DNA from: Hydrogenophaga sp.
Lineage (GTDB): Bacteria; Pseudomonadota; Gammaproteobacteria; Burkholderiales; Burkholderiaceae_C
NCBI RefSeq assembly: GCF_018780075.1
Contig: NZ_JADMKB010000010.1
Location: forward strand, 1 to 44,655
Direction: 5' to 3'
DNA length: 44,655 nt
The notes beneath the pieces are model-generated. The model did no database searches. It saw only the letters and a program-made list of their open reading frames with translations, and had not been told where the DNA came from. Both the position numbers and the translations under genes were made by a program. Shown in pieces: positions 8,579-20,197 of this stretch. Each line of letters begins with the position of its first letter. Positions within the stretch are counted from its first letter, which is position 1.

Positions 8579-10066
8579 TCAGGAGCTCAAGGTGAAGTGG
8601 AATGCCGCACCCTTGCCAGGCTCGGAATAGGCCCAGACCCGGCCGCCGTGGCGCATGACGATGCGTTGCACGATGGTCAGACCGATGCCGGTGCCGGCGT
8701 ATTCGTCTTCGCGGTGCAGGCGCTGAAACGGGCCAAAAAGACGGTTGGCCGACGCCATGTCGAAGCCGCAGCCGTTGTCTCGCACGAAGAAGACGGTTTC
8801 GCCGTTGAGGGTCTTGGCGCCCACGTCGATCCGCGTGACGTCACTGCGCGCGCAGAACTTCCAGGCATTGCCGATCAGGTTGTCGAGCAGGCTGTGCACG
8901 AGCGCCGGATCCGCCATGGCCTCCAGGTTGGGCGAGACGTTCACCTGGGCCACCCTGTGAGGGGCTGCGTCCATCAGCTGGGCGGCGATGTCGGTCGCGA
9001 AGGTGCTGATGTTGACCACCCGCAGCTGCATCGGCACCTGGCTCAGCCGCGACATGTGAAGCAGCGCATCGATCAGGGCGCTCATGCGCTGACCCGCGGT
9101 GGTGATCCTGGTGGCCAGGTCGAGACCGTCGGACCCCAGCTCGGTTTGGTGCTGGCCGATCAGCTCACGGCTGAACCCCACGATGGCTCGAACGGGCGAA
9201 CGCAGGTCGTGCGCCACCGAATAACTGAAGGCCTCCAGCTCTTTGAGGCTGAGGTTCAGCTGAGCGGTGCGCTCCGCCACCAAATGCTCCAGGCCTTCGT
9301 TGAGCATCTTGAGCCGGACCTCGTAGTTCTTGCGTTCCGAGATGTCCTGCACCACACCGGTCATGCGTTGGTCTGAAGCGTGGCCGGCATCGAGCTTGAC
9401 CCAGCGCGGCGGCAGGCCCTCGACCAGGACGCGGAACTCTTCACTGAAATGTTGGAGGGCGCTCAGGCTCTCTTGCAGCTTGCCGGTGATGGCGGCGCGG
9501 TCGCTCGCGTCCACCCGAGAAAGCAGGTCGGCCAGCGTGTGGGGCTGGTCTTGCGACCAGCCGATCAGATCGGCAGAGCGGGGCGATGTGGTGATGACGG
9601 TGCTGGCCTTGTCGAGCTCCAGCACACCCAGGCTGGCGGCGTCCAGCGCCTGCTGCAGCTGGCGCCGGCTGTCGATCAGCTCAATTTCCAGTTTGTGGCG
9701 CTCGAACGCCATCTGGATCGTGGCATGCAGTTCTCGCTCGGAAAACGGCTTGAGCAGGTAGCCATAGGGGAGGGTCTTCCGGGCGCGCTCCAGGGTCGAG
9801 TCTTCCGAATACGCGGTGAGGTAGATGACCGGGATCGCGTGGGTTTCCCGCAGCAGGGCGGCCACGTCGATGCCGTCCATGTCGCCCTGGATGTGGATGT
9901 CCATCAGCACCAAGTCGGGCAGTGTTTGCTCCACCAGATCAAAACTCTCCTGGCCGGAGACGGCGATGGCCGGCACGTCGTAGCCCAGCTTCGACAGGCG
10001 CTGCTGCAGATTGAAGGCGACGATGCTTTCGTCCTCCACAACAAGGATGCGGGCGGGATTGTTCAT
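8579..10066 (-). CDS. hybrid sensor: N-terminal receiver domain plus PAS-like region and histidine kinase
   Basis: A 495-residue signalling protein. The receiver domain comes first (about 5-125), with the acidic pair in VVEDES, phospho-acceptor aspartate in VLMDIHIQ, LTAYS and LKPF. A PAS-like segment follows (about 140-255, ending in VVQDISERKNYE). The HisKA H-box is SYSVAHDLRSPVRA, and the ATPase domain has N-box DNLIGNAWKF, G1 RDNGCGFD and G2 GTGIGLTIV. No transmembrane segment is seen, so it is cytoplasmic. The ATG at 10066 overlaps the TGA of the upstream kinase gene (ATGA), implying coupled translation. The receiver may be the target of the partner kinase. No DNA-binding output domain is encoded nearby. 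Confidence 0.88.
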   Translation of the reverse strand: MNNPARILVVEDESIVAFNLQQRLSKLGYDVPAIAVSGQESFDLVEQTLPDLVLMDIHIQGDMDGIDVAALLRETHAIPVIYLTAYSEDSTLERARKTLPYGYLLKPFSERELHATIQMAFERHKLEIELIDSRRQLQQALDAASLGVLELDKASTVITTSPRSADLIGWSQDQPHTLADLLSRVDASDRAAITGKLQESLSALQHFSEEFRVLVEGLPPRWVKLDAGHASDQRMTGVVQDISERKNYEVRLKMLNEGLEHLVAERTAQLNLSLKELEAFSYSVAHDLRSPVRAIVGFSRELIGQHQTELGSDGLDLATRITTAGQRMSALIDALLHMSRLSQVPMQLRVVNISTFATDIAAQLMDAAPHRVAQVNVSPNLEAMADPALVHSLLDNLIGNAWKFCARSDVTRIDVGAKTLNGETVFFVRDNGCGFDMASANRLFGPFQRLHREDEYAGTGIGLTIVQRIVMRHGGRVWAYSEPGKGAAFHFTLSS

Positions 10067-11091
10067 GCACGACGTCCTAGGGAAAATCGCAGGGTGAAGC
10101 AAGTCGGGTTGGCTCGCTGAATTTCCAGTGTGCCTTGCAGCTGGCGGGTCAGCAACTGCACCAGTTGCAGACCGAGAGAACCATTGCGTTCCAGGTTCTG
10201 ATCTGATGGAATTTCGATCCCGTCGTTGCTGATCGACAGTTCGACGTTGCCATTTGTTTCCTGCTGGAGCCCTACCCGGATGGCGCCGCGCCGATGGCCC
10301 GGGAAGCCGTGTTTGAGCGCGTTGCTCACCAGTTCGTTGACGATCAGGCCGCAGGGAATGGCTTCGTTGATGGGCAACTTGACGTTGTTGGCCGACACTT
10401 CAATGGCCACGTGCCCGCTCACCATGCCGTATGAGTCCATCAGGGTGGGCAAGAGCTCGCCCAGGAACTGTTGAAAGTCAACCTGCGCAAAGTCGTGCGA
10501 CTGGTACAGCGTCTGGTGGATCATTGACATCGACCGGATGCGGTTCTGGCTGTCGCGCAGCATTGTCACCAAATCCGGGTCGCTGATCTTGAGCACTTGC
10601 AGGTCGAGCAGGCTGTGGATCACCTGCATGTTGTTCTTGACGCGGTGGTGCACCTCTTCGAGCAGCAGTTCCTTTTCGCGCAGCGCCTCGTGGATGCGCC
10701 GCTCACTCTGCTTGCGCTCGCTCAGATCAAGGATCACCGACAGGATCATCGGCCCCTCGCCGGTCTCAACCGGGTTGATGCCGATCTCCACCGGGAACTC
10801 GCTGCCGTCCTTGCGCAGGCCGCTCAGGTCGCGCCCGGCGCCCATCGGTCGCGCGGTGGCTTCGGTCTGGAAACCCCGGCGATAGCCAGGGTGCGCATGG
10901 CGGTAGCGCTCGGGCACGAGCACTTCTACCGGTCGGCCCAGCAACTCCTCGCTCTGGTAACCGAACGTGGTCTCGGCCAGCCGATTGAGGCGGGTGATCG
11001 CGCCTTGCTGGTTGACGACCACCATGGCGACCGGGATGCGGTCGAACGCCTGCCCCAGGTACTCATCCAGCCGAATGTGTTGTTGGGTCAT
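10063..11091 (-). CDS. PAS domain sensor histidine kinase of the HisKA_2 type
   Basis: A 342-residue cytoplasmic kinase. A PAS domain spans about 10-128 (VVNQQGAITRLNRLAE, FGYQSEELLG, RDLSGLRKDGSEFPVEI, LDLSERK). The HisKA_2 dimerisation box follows: LLLEEVHHRVKNNMQVIHSL, probable phospho-His H148. The ATPase domain carries PCGLIVNELVSNALKHGFP and SNDGIEIP. This class is often paired with stand-alone or fused receivers, and its partner here is probably the receiver-kinase encoded immediately downstream with a 4-base overlap. ATG 11091 is preferred to a TTG six bases upstream. The PAS ligand is unknown. The spacer 11092-11192 has only a short GTACC/GGTAC dyad near 11168-11181. Confidence 0.88.
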   Translation of the reverse strand: MTQQHIRLDEYLGQAFDRIPVAMVVVNQQGAITRLNRLAETTFGYQSEELLGRPVEVLVPERYRHAHPGYRRGFQTEATARPMGAGRDLSGLRKDGSEFPVEIGINPVETGEGPMILSVILDLSERKQSERRIHEALREKELLLEEVHHRVKNNMQVIHSLLDLQVLKISDPDLVTMLRDSQNRIRSMSMIHQTLYQSHDFAQVDFQQFLGELLPTLMDSYGMVSGHVAIEVSANNVKLPINEAIPCGLIVNELVSNALKHGFPGHRRGAIRVGLQQETNGNVELSISNDGIEIPSDQNLERNGSLGLQLVQLLTRQLQGTLEIQRANPTCFTLRFSLGRRA

Positions 11092-11192
11092 GGTCAAAAT
11101 ACTAAGCGGGAATCAGGACACACGCACGTGAAATATCCGTTGCCTCACCCGCGGCGCCGGACCGGTAGTACCAATCGGTACGTTGTGGTGGC

Positions 11193-12044
11193 TCAGGCCC
11201 CGAGCAGATCGTCGATCTCCTGCTCGGTGAAACCGGCCGAGCGCCTCGCGTCGAGATGGAAGGGGGGCTTCAGGCGGGGGGCGCTGTGCGTGCGCGCCAG
11301 CACGCGGTAATGCGCCACGGGCTCCAGACCCTGCTGCTCACACAGCCAGCCGTACCAGCGGTTGCCGATCGCCACGTGGCCGATCTCGTCGCGCAGGATC
11401 ACGTCGAGGATCTCGACGGCGCGCAGCGCGGCCGGGGTCCCCACCTTGCGCAACCGCGCCTGGATCAGCGGCGTGGCGTCCAGCCCGCGCGCTTCCAGCG
11501 TGCGCGGCACCAGTGCCATGCGGGCGGTGATGTCGTGCTGCGTCTTCACGCACATCTCCCACAGGCCGTCGTGCGCGGGGACGTCGCCATAGTCCAAGCC
11601 GAGGCTTCGCAGGTGGTCGAGCAACAGACCGAAATGCGTGGCCTCCTCGTCGGCCACGCGCAGCCAGTCGCTGTAGAAACCGGGTGGCATGCCGTGGAAG
11701 CGCCAGACCGCGTCCAGCGCGAGGTTGATCGCGTTGAACTCGATGTGGGTGATGGCGTGCAGCAGCGCGGCCAGGCCTTCGGTGGTGAAGGGCGACCGGT
11801 GCGGCACCGACATGGGCGGCACGAGCGCGGGGCTGGCCGGTCGGCCGGGCAGGGCCACGCCCTTCAGCGGTGAGAGGGGTGTCTCGGGGGCGATAGCATG
11901 GCAACGTGCCGCGTCGTCGGGCAGCTTGCTCCAGCGGGACCACAGCGCATGGGCCGCCCCGGCTTTGGCCACGGGGTCGCTCAGGCACAGCGCGGTCAGG
12001 GCCTGTTCGCGCAGCGTGGGCTGGGGTGGGGCGGTGGTGGGCAT
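11193..12044 (-). CDS. DUF455 family ferritin-like protein
   Basis: A 283-residue protein. The core contains helical blocks with carboxylate and histidine ligands: HAITHIEFNAINLALDAV, VADEEATHFGLLLDHL and LDVILRDEIGHVAIGNRWY. These E-x-x-H and E/H patterns are the DUF455 signature and suggest a di-iron ferritin-like fold. No enzymatic activity is established for the family. The ATG at 12044 (MPTTAPPQPT) is the start. A longer frame to 12158 runs through the promoter and start of the divergent carbonic anhydrase gene. Only 44 bases separate the two starts. Confidence 0.85.
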   Translation of the reverse strand: MPTTAPPQPTLREQALTALCLSDPVAKAGAAHALWSRWSKLPDDAARCHAIAPETPLSPLKGVALPGRPASPALVPPMSVPHRSPFTTEGLAALLHAITHIEFNAINLALDAVWRFHGMPPGFYSDWLRVADEEATHFGLLLDHLRSLGLDYGDVPAHDGLWEMCVKTQHDITARMALVPRTLEARGLDATPLIQARLRKVGTPAALRAVEILDVILRDEIGHVAIGNRWYGWLCEQQGLEPVAHYRVLARTHSAPRLKPPFHLDARRSAGFTEQEIDDLLGA

Positions 12045-12088
12045 CCCTACAATTCTAGGTTTGTGATCCCAACGATCTGGAGACCCCC

Positions 12089-12613
12089 ATGGCCCTTTAT
12101 GCACTTGACGACCTGATCCCCCAAGTCGCCCCTTCGGCCTGGGTGGCCGACAACGCACAGGTGATCGGCGACGTGAGCGTGGGCGATGACGCGAGCGTGT
12201 GGTTCGGCGCCACGGTGCGCGGCGACTCGGCCCGCATCGTGATCGGCGCGGGCAGCAACGTCCAGGACGGCAGCGTGCTGCACGCCGACGACGGGCTGCC
12301 GCTGACCATCGGCGCCAACGTGACGGTGGGTCACCAGGTGATGCTGCACGGCTGCACCATCGGCGACGGGTCGCTGATCGGCATCGGCGCCATCGTGCTC
12401 AATGGCGCGAAGATCGGCCAACACTGCCTGGTGGGCGCCGGTTCGCTGGTGACCGAGGGCAAACAATTCCCCGATGGTTCCATGGTCATGGGCAGCCCGG
12501 CCAAGGTGGTGCGCCAGCTCACACCCGAGCAGATCGAAGGCCTGCGCCAGAGCGCGAAGCACTACACCGAGAATGCCGCACGCTACCGCCAGGGCTTGAA
12601 AAAGCTCGCCTGA
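12089..12613 (+). CDS. gamma-class carbonic anhydrase family protein (YrdA-like)
   Basis: A 174-residue left-handed beta-helix protein with hexapeptide repeats throughout (for example [19 protein letters not shown] and [20 protein letters not shown]). The three zinc-ligand histidines of gamma-carbonic anhydrases are present at H65 (SVLHADD), H82 (VGHQV) and H87 (LHGCT). YrdA/CaiE-type relatives vary in activity, so CO2 hydration is probable but not certain. It precedes hslO on the same strand. Confidence 0.9.
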   Translation: MALYALDDLIPQVAPSAWVADNAQVIGDVSVGDDASVWFGATVRGDSARIVIGAGSNVQDGSVLHADDGLPLTIGANVTVGHQVMLHGCTIGDGSLIGIGAIVLNGAKIGQHCLVGAGSLVTEGKQFPDGSMVMGSPAKVVRQLTPEQIEGLRQSAKHYTENAARYRQGLKKLA

Positions 12614-12650
12614 CCCCGATCTTCCAGCGTTGATTTTCCGAAAGCACAGA

Positions 12651-13631
12651 TTGTCCGAACTCCACAAATTCATGTTTGAAGGCCTGCCGGTGCGCGGCAT
12701 GCTGGTGCGCCTGACCGACGCCTGGCAAGACATCCTGCGCCGGCGCGAGCAGACCGGGGGTTACCCGACGGCGGTGACCGAGCTGCTGGGCGAGATGACG
12801 GCGGCGGCCACGCTGATGCAGGCCAACATCAAGTTCAACGGGGCGCTGATCGTGCAGATCATGGGCGACGGGCCGGTGAAGCTGGCCGTGGCCGAGGTGC
12901 AACCCGACCTGACGCTGCGCGCCACCGCCAACGTGCAGGGCGAGGTGGCGGCCGACGCGCCGCTCTCGCACATGGTGAACGTCAACAACCAGGGCCGCTG
13001 CGCGATCACGCTCGACCCGAAGGACCGCCTGCCCGGCCAGCAGCCCTACCAGGGCGTGGTGCCGCTGTTTGGCGACCACCACGAAAAGCTGGAAAAGCTC
13101 AGCGAGGTGATTGAGCACTACATGCTGCAGAGCGAGCAGCTCGACACCCGCCTGGTGCTGGCGGCCAATCACCAGGTGGCCGCTGGCCTGCTGATCCAGC
13201 GGCTGCCGCTGCAGGGTGATGGCAACCTTTCGGGTGCTGGCGCGATGGCGCGCGACGAAGACCAGATCGGCCGCAACGAGGACTACAACCGCATCGCCAT
13301 CCTGGCCGCCAGCCTGAAGCGCGAAGAGCTGCTCACGCTGGACGCCGAGACCATCCTGCACCGCCTGTTCTGGGAAGAAGACGTGCGCCGCTTCGAGCCG
13401 CTGGCCGGCTCGGAGGGGCCGCGTTTTGCGTGCACCTGTTCGCACGAACGCGTGAGCAACATGCTGCGCAGCCTGGGGCGCGACGAGATCGAATCCATCA
13501 TCGAAGAGCAGGGCCAGGTGGAGGTCGGCTGCGATTTCTGCGGTGCGCAGTACCGGTTTGACCCCATCGAAGCCGCCCAGGTGTTTCTGCAGCCGGCGAT
13601 ACAGCCTCCCGGTTCACCCGGCGTGCACTGA
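12651..13631 (+). CDS. hslO: redox-regulated chaperone Hsp33
   Basis: A 326-residue holdase activated by oxidation. The C-terminal zinc switch is complete: CTC (FACTCSHE) and CDFC (GCDFCGAQYRF), spaced as in Hsp33. N-terminal blocks GLPVRGMLVRL, GGYPTAVTELLGEM and FNGALIVQIMGDGPVKL match the family. The start is taken as TTG at 12651 (reading M/L-SELHKFMFEG), the common N-terminus of betaproteobacterial Hsp33. The first ATG, at 12672, would drop seven residues, and an upstream TTG at 12630 is also open. Its 3' end is convergent with the epimerase gene across repeat copy B. Confidence 0.92.
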   Translation: MSELHKFMFEGLPVRGMLVRLTDAWQDILRRREQTGGYPTAVTELLGEMTAAATLMQANIKFNGALIVQIMGDGPVKLAVAEVQPDLTLRATANVQGEVAADAPLSHMVNVNNQGRCAITLDPKDRLPGQQPYQGVVPLFGDHHEKLEKLSEVIEHYMLQSEQLDTRLVLAANHQVAAGLLIQRLPLQGDGNLSGAGAMARDEDQIGRNEDYNRIAILAASLKREELLTLDAETILHRLFWEEDVRRFEPLAGSEGPRFACTCSHERVSNMLRSLGRDEIESIIEEQGQVEVGCDFCGAQYRFDPIEAAQVFLQPAIQPPGSPGVH

Positions 13632-13660
13632 ACAGCCGCCCGGCGCGCGTGTCTAAGCCC

Positions 13661-13740
13661 AGGGATGCCGTGGAACCGGCTTTGCCGGGCCACTGGCATC
13701 GTCCCCCTCAGGGGGAAGACGCGAAGCGGCGCAGGGGGGC
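13661..13740 (-). repeat. dispersed structured repeat, copy B, overlapping the epimerase 3' end
   Basis: On the minus strand the order is CCCCCCTGCGCCGCTTCGCG, then CCCCCTGAGGGGG, then GATGCC-AGTGG/CCAC-GGCATC enclosing GGCCCGGCAAAGCCGG. The outer stem differs in sequence from copy A but still pairs. The first part lies inside the epimerase gene and supplies its last codons and stop. Confidence 0.85.
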
Positions 13741-14937
13741 CATCGAATCGATGGCGTCATGACACGCGCCCATGGTGTGGTAGTCCACCTTACCGGCCGG
13801 GCTCTTTTCATCGCTGATCTTGCTGTTGTCCGCGCGCAGGATGCGCCACCAGGCGCCATGCCGGTGGTCCACGAAATGTGCCCAGGCGTAGGCCCACAGC
13901 CTGTCGTAGTCGGCCCAGTAGCGCGCTTCGCCCGTGGCCACGGCCAGGCGCGCCGCGGCCGCGAACGACTCGGCCTGGACCCAGAAGTACTTGTCGCTGT
14001 CGCACACGCTGCCGTCGGGCGCGAAGCCGTAGAACAGGCCGCCGTGCTCGGCGTCCCATGAGGTGGTCATGGCGGTGTCGAAGAAATGCTGCGCCCGCTG
14101 CACCAGCCCGGCTTGCGGGCGGCGCTCGTTCAGCAACAGCAACAGCTTGGCCCACTCGGTCAGGTGACCGGGCTGGAAGCCCCAGGGGCGGAAGATGTTG
14201 GTCTTGTCGTCCTTGTTGTAGTCCCAGTCCACCGACCAGTCGGCGCGGTAGTGTTCCCACACGAGGCCGCCCGCCAGCGCGGCCTGGCGCACGGTGATGT
14301 GCTCGGCCAGCAGTGCTGCGCGGTCGAGGTAGCGCGCTTCGCCCGTCGCGTCGAACGCGGCGAGCAGGGCTTCGCACAGGTGCATGTTGGCGTTCTGGCC
14401 GCGGTAGGGCAGCAGTTGCCAGTCGGCGGTGGCTTCGTCGGCGTACAGGCCGTGCGCGGGTTCCCAGAAGCGCTGTTCCAGCAGCTCGAACGTTTGCGCG
14501 ATGCCAGCAAGTGCGCCGCTGAGGCCGGCCATGTGGGCGTGCGCGTGGGCCAGCAACACAAACGCCAGGCCGTAGGCGTGGTTGGTGCCGTCGAGCACGC
14601 GGGCCTGGCCGTCGCGCCAGTCCAGCAGCCAGGCGTGTCCGCCGGTGGTGGGGTTGCGGTGATGTGACAGGAAGTCAAAGGCCCCTTGCAGGGCCTGCCG
14701 CGCGATGTCGCCACCCAGGCCGCCCCGCACCGCCATCGAGAGCGTGACCACGTAGCGGGTGCTGCTCACGAGGTGGCGGGTGTGGGCGTCGTACACGCTG
14801 CCGTCGTCGCGCAGGAAGTGGAACAGGCCACCCGCCGGGTCGATGGCGCGCGGCAGGTAGAAGGCCAGCGTGTCGCCCACATGGGCACGCAGGAAGTCGG
14901 GGGAGCGGAAGTCAGGCAACGGTGTGGCGGGGATCAT
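13708..14937 (-). CDS. AGE-family N-acylglucosamine 2-epimerase/isomerase
   Basis: A 409-residue (alpha/alpha)6-barrel sugar epimerase or ketol-isomerase. Family features include YVVTLSMAVRGG, HNPTTGG-like HHRNPTTGGHAW, GQNANMHLCEALLAAF, PWGFQPGHLTEWAKLLL, GGLFYGF and KYFWVQAESFAAAARL, with the catalytic-type histidines of NMH, PGH and VDYHTMGACHD. Mannose, glucose/fructose or GlcNAc substrates are all possible. The start is ATG 14937, overlapping the TGA of the NadR-like gene (ATGA). An open frame continues to 15717 but is a shadow of that gene. Oddly, the last residues MAPLRRFASSP and the stop come from repeat copy B, so the C-terminus looks like a captured intergenic element. Confidence 0.88.
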   Translation of the reverse strand: MIPATPLPDFRSPDFLRAHVGDTLAFYLPRAIDPAGGLFHFLRDDGSVYDAHTRHLVSSTRYVVTLSMAVRGGLGGDIARQALQGAFDFLSHHRNPTTGGHAWLLDWRDGQARVLDGTNHAYGLAFVLLAHAHAHMAGLSGALAGIAQTFELLEQRFWEPAHGLYADEATADWQLLPYRGQNANMHLCEALLAAFDATGEARYLDRAALLAEHITVRQAALAGGLVWEHYRADWSVDWDYNKDDKTNIFRPWGFQPGHLTEWAKLLLLLNERRPQAGLVQRAQHFFDTAMTTSWDAEHGGLFYGFAPDGSVCDSDKYFWVQAESFAAAARLAVATGEARYWADYDRLWAYAWAHFVDHRHGAWWRILRADNSKISDEKSPAGKVDYHTMGACHDAIDSMAPLRRFASSP

Positions 14938-15602
14938 GGTGCGGTGTCGGTGGGGCGCTGGCTCAGCAGCTGGGTGAACATCCGGTGTTCGCAGTCGGGG
15001 TCGCTGCACTTGTCGCAATTCCACGGTCGGCGACCTTGCGGCCAGACCGGATCGCTGGGTGTCAGGGCTTGGCCCAGGGCTGCCCCGATCGCGCGCAGCG
15101 CCTGGCGCGACCGTGCTTCGCCCTGGCCGTACACGGTCTGGTACGGCAACGCAGCGGCCTGCAATTGCTGACGGATCGCCGCGTCCGTGGCTTCGCGCAC
15201 CGCGGGGCTTTCGCGGAACAGGCCGTCGGCCACCCAGGGCAGGTCCAGTCCCATGAGCAGGGTGAGGCCGACGTGGCGCTGCCAGGCGATGGCGCCGGCG
15301 TAGAGCGACAGGTCGTTGAAATACAGCTCGCTGTAGGCGGCGATCACCAGCGGCGCGGTGTCGGCGATGACCACACGCACGCCCGGCTGGGCGGCGTCGT
15401 CGATGCGGCGGGCCTGTTCGTGGGCGAGCGCGGACTGTTCTTGGGAACGCGGGGCACGGCCTTGAGTGGCGCACCAGTCGCGCAGGTGCTCGGGCACGAG
15501 GGTGGTGGCGATGCCTTGATCGGTCAGCTGGCGGTGCAGCGACTGGGCCAGCGTGGTTTTGCCGGTGGATTCGCCACCCAGCAGCGTGACAGTGAGCACC
15601 AC
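14934..15602 (-). CDS. NadR-like P-loop ATPase/kinase
   Basis: A 222-residue protein with a P-loop near the N-terminus (GGESTGKTT, about 9-17). DTAPLVIAAYSELYF and LGLTLLMGLDLPWVADGLFRE-type blocks resemble the ribosylnicotinamide kinase half of NadR (AAA_28 group). No nucleotidyltransferase domain is fused. A C-terminal cluster WNCDKCSDPDCEHR has three cysteines plus histidine and may bind zinc. The role may be in NAD salvage or another small-molecule phosphorylation. The 4-base overlap with the epimerase gene suggests the two are made together and might act in one pathway. It follows ftsB after 8 bases. Confidence 0.8.
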   Translation of the reverse strand: MVLTVTLLGGESTGKTTLAQSLHRQLTDQGIATTLVPEHLRDWCATQGRAPRSQEQSALAHEQARRIDDAAQPGVRVVIADTAPLVIAAYSELYFNDLSLYAGAIAWQRHVGLTLLMGLDLPWVADGLFRESPAVREATDAAIRQQLQAAALPYQTVYGQGEARSRQALRAIGAALGQALTPSDPVWPQGRRPWNCDKCSDPDCEHRMFTQLLSQRPTDTAP

Positions 15603-15610
15603 GGCCGCGC

Positions 15611-15895
15611 TCAGGGTTTGCCGTGAGCGATCTGGACGAAGATTTCGTTGGGCCGGACCATGCCCAGGTCCTGCCGGGCGAGCTCTTCGACCATGCCCAG
15701 GCCTTCCTGCAAGTCACGCACTTCGTTGGCGAGGCGGTCGTTGCGCTGCTGCGCTTCGCGGTTGACCGAGTTCAGCACGGCCAGCTCGGTTTTCATGCGG
15801 TTCACCTTTGGCACGCTGCCCCGGCCGAACCACAGCTGCGCGTGGAGCACGAGCAGCAGCGTGATCAGCAGGCCGGGGATGAAGCGATTCGCCAT
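15611..15895 (-). CDS. ftsB: cell division protein FtsB
   Basis: A 94-residue bitopic membrane protein. A short cytoplasmic tip is followed by one membrane segment (GLLITLLLVLHAQLWFG, about 8-24), the family motif WFGRGSV and a periplasmic coiled coil (about 33-70). FtsB links FtsQ, FtsL and FtsW/I in the divisome. Its place directly after eno is the conserved arrangement in many proteobacteria. It starts 45 bases after the end of eno. Confidence 0.93.
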   Translation of the reverse strand: MANRFIPGLLITLLLVLHAQLWFGRGSVPKVNRMKTELAVLNSVNREAQQRNDRLANEVRDLQEGLGMVEELARQDLGMVRPNEIFVQIAHGKP

Positions 15896-15939
15896 GGTGA
15901 GGGATTATCGGCACAGCCACCCGAGCGGCTGCACCGGAA

Positions 15940-17265
<1,326 letters not shown>

Positions 17266-17553
17266 TCAGACGCCCTCGACAGCAAACATGCGGATCGAGC
17301 CCGCGCCTTCCCGCAGCTGGCGGGCATGGGTATAGGTTTCGGAGTGGTAGTAGGCCTGCGCGGTGGCCAGGTCCTTGAACCTGAGCACGACCACGCGTTG
17401 CGGATGCCAATCGCCTTCGAGGGGCTCGACGCGACCGCCGCGGACCAGCGCCTCGGCGCCAAATTCCGTCATGGCGCGCGAACTCCATTCGCGGTAGACC
17501 TTCATCTGCTCTTCGTTGGTCACGGTCACTTCCGCAACGATGTACGCGCTCAT
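17266..17553 (-). CDS. DUF1330 family protein
   Basis: A 95-residue single-domain protein with a dimeric ferredoxin-like alpha/beta-barrel pattern: [38 protein letters not shown] and [19 protein letters not shown]. This matches DUF1330, whose function is unknown. Its ATG overlaps the TGA of kdsA (ATGA), so expression is coupled to kdsA. It is 42 bases from eno. Insertion of this gene between kdsA and eno is, from memory, usual in Comamonadaceae. Confidence 0.9.
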   Translation of the reverse strand: MSAYIVAEVTVTNEEQMKVYREWSSRAMTEFGAEALVRGGRVEPLEGDWHPQRVVVLRFKDLATAQAYYHSETYTHARQLREGAGSIRMFAVEGV

Positions 17554-18404
17554 TGGAAGTTGTTCTCCAGCAGCGGCGTTGCCTTGACGACGGCATCAAG
17601 CGCGACCAGCGTCTCGAGCAACGCCCGCATGTGCTTGAGGGGCACGGCGTTCGGGCCGTCCGACCAGGCCTCGGCGGGTTTCGGATGGGTTTCCATGAAC
17701 AGGCCCGCCACCCCGGCGGCCACGCCCGCGCGGGCCAGCACCGGCACCATCTCGCGGGCACCCCCGCTGACGGCACCCAGGCCGCCGGGCTTCTGCACCG
17801 AGTGGGTCACATCGAACACCACCGGCGCGCCGGAGTGGCGCATCTCGGCCAGGCTGGTCATGTCGGCCACCAGGTTGTTGTAGCCAAAGCTCACGCCCCG
17901 TTCGCAAGCCAGGAAACGGTCTTCCGACAGCCCGGCGTCCTTGGCGGCAGCGCGGGCCTTGTCGATCACGTTCTTCATGTCCCAGGGCGCGAGGAACTGG
18001 CCCTTCTTGATGTTCACCGGCTTGCCGCTCCGCGCCACCGCGCGGATGAAATCGGTCTGGCGGCACAGGAACGCCGGGGTCTGCAGCACGTCCACCACGC
18101 TGGCCACTTCGGCCACGTGTGATGCGTCGTGCACGTCGGTGAGCACCGGCAGGCCCAGCTGACGGCGCACCTCGTCCAGGATCTTCAAGCCGGCGTCAAT
18201 GCCCACGCCGCGCTGGCTGGTGCCCGAGGAGCGGTTGGCCTTGTCGAAAGAGCCCTTGTAGATCAGCGGGATGCCCAGCGCGGTGCAGGCTTCCTTGAGC
18301 TGTCCCGCGACGTCGAGGGACATTTGCAGCCCCTCGATCGAGCAGGTGCCGGCGATCAGGAAAAAGCGTTGGTCCAGGCCGACATCGAATCCGCAGAGTT
18401 TCAT
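17550..18404 (-). CDS. kdsA: 3-deoxy-8-phosphooctulonate synthase
   Basis: A 284-residue enzyme that condenses phosphoenolpyruvate with arabinose 5-phosphate to make KDO-8-phosphate for lipopolysaccharide. Blocks [62 protein letters not shown] and [10 protein letters not shown] are diagnostic. The ATG at 18404 ([10 protein letters not shown]) gives the standard length, although the frame is open to 18815 through the pyrG gene. It lies 11 bases after the end of pyrG. Confidence 0.97.
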   Translation of the reverse strand: MKLCGFDVGLDQRFFLIAGTCSIEGLQMSLDVAGQLKEACTALGIPLIYKGSFDKANRSSGTSQRGVGIDAGLKILDEVRRQLGLPVLTDVHDASHVAEVASVVDVLQTPAFLCRQTDFIRAVARSGKPVNIKKGQFLAPWDMKNVIDKARAAAKDAGLSEDRFLACERGVSFGYNNLVADMTSLAEMRHSGAPVVFDVTHSVQKPGGLGAVSGGAREMVPVLARAGVAAGVAGLFMETHPKPAEAWSDGPNAVPLKHMRALLETLVALDAVVKATPLLENNFQ

Positions 18405-18415
18405 GGGTTGTCCGA

Positions 18416-20125
<1,710 letters not shown>

Positions 20126-20197
20126 TTATAAAGGGCGCTCTTTTTCGGCCCCCATCAGGCCCACCGCCGGGTGACCGACGCTCGGGCCGGTGTTCGC

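Noticed and set aside
14938..15717. Upstream extension of the epimerase frame
   Set aside because: It reads Arg/Pro/Ala-rich sequence in another frame of the NadR-like and ftsB genes; the ATGA overlap at 14937 is the natural start.
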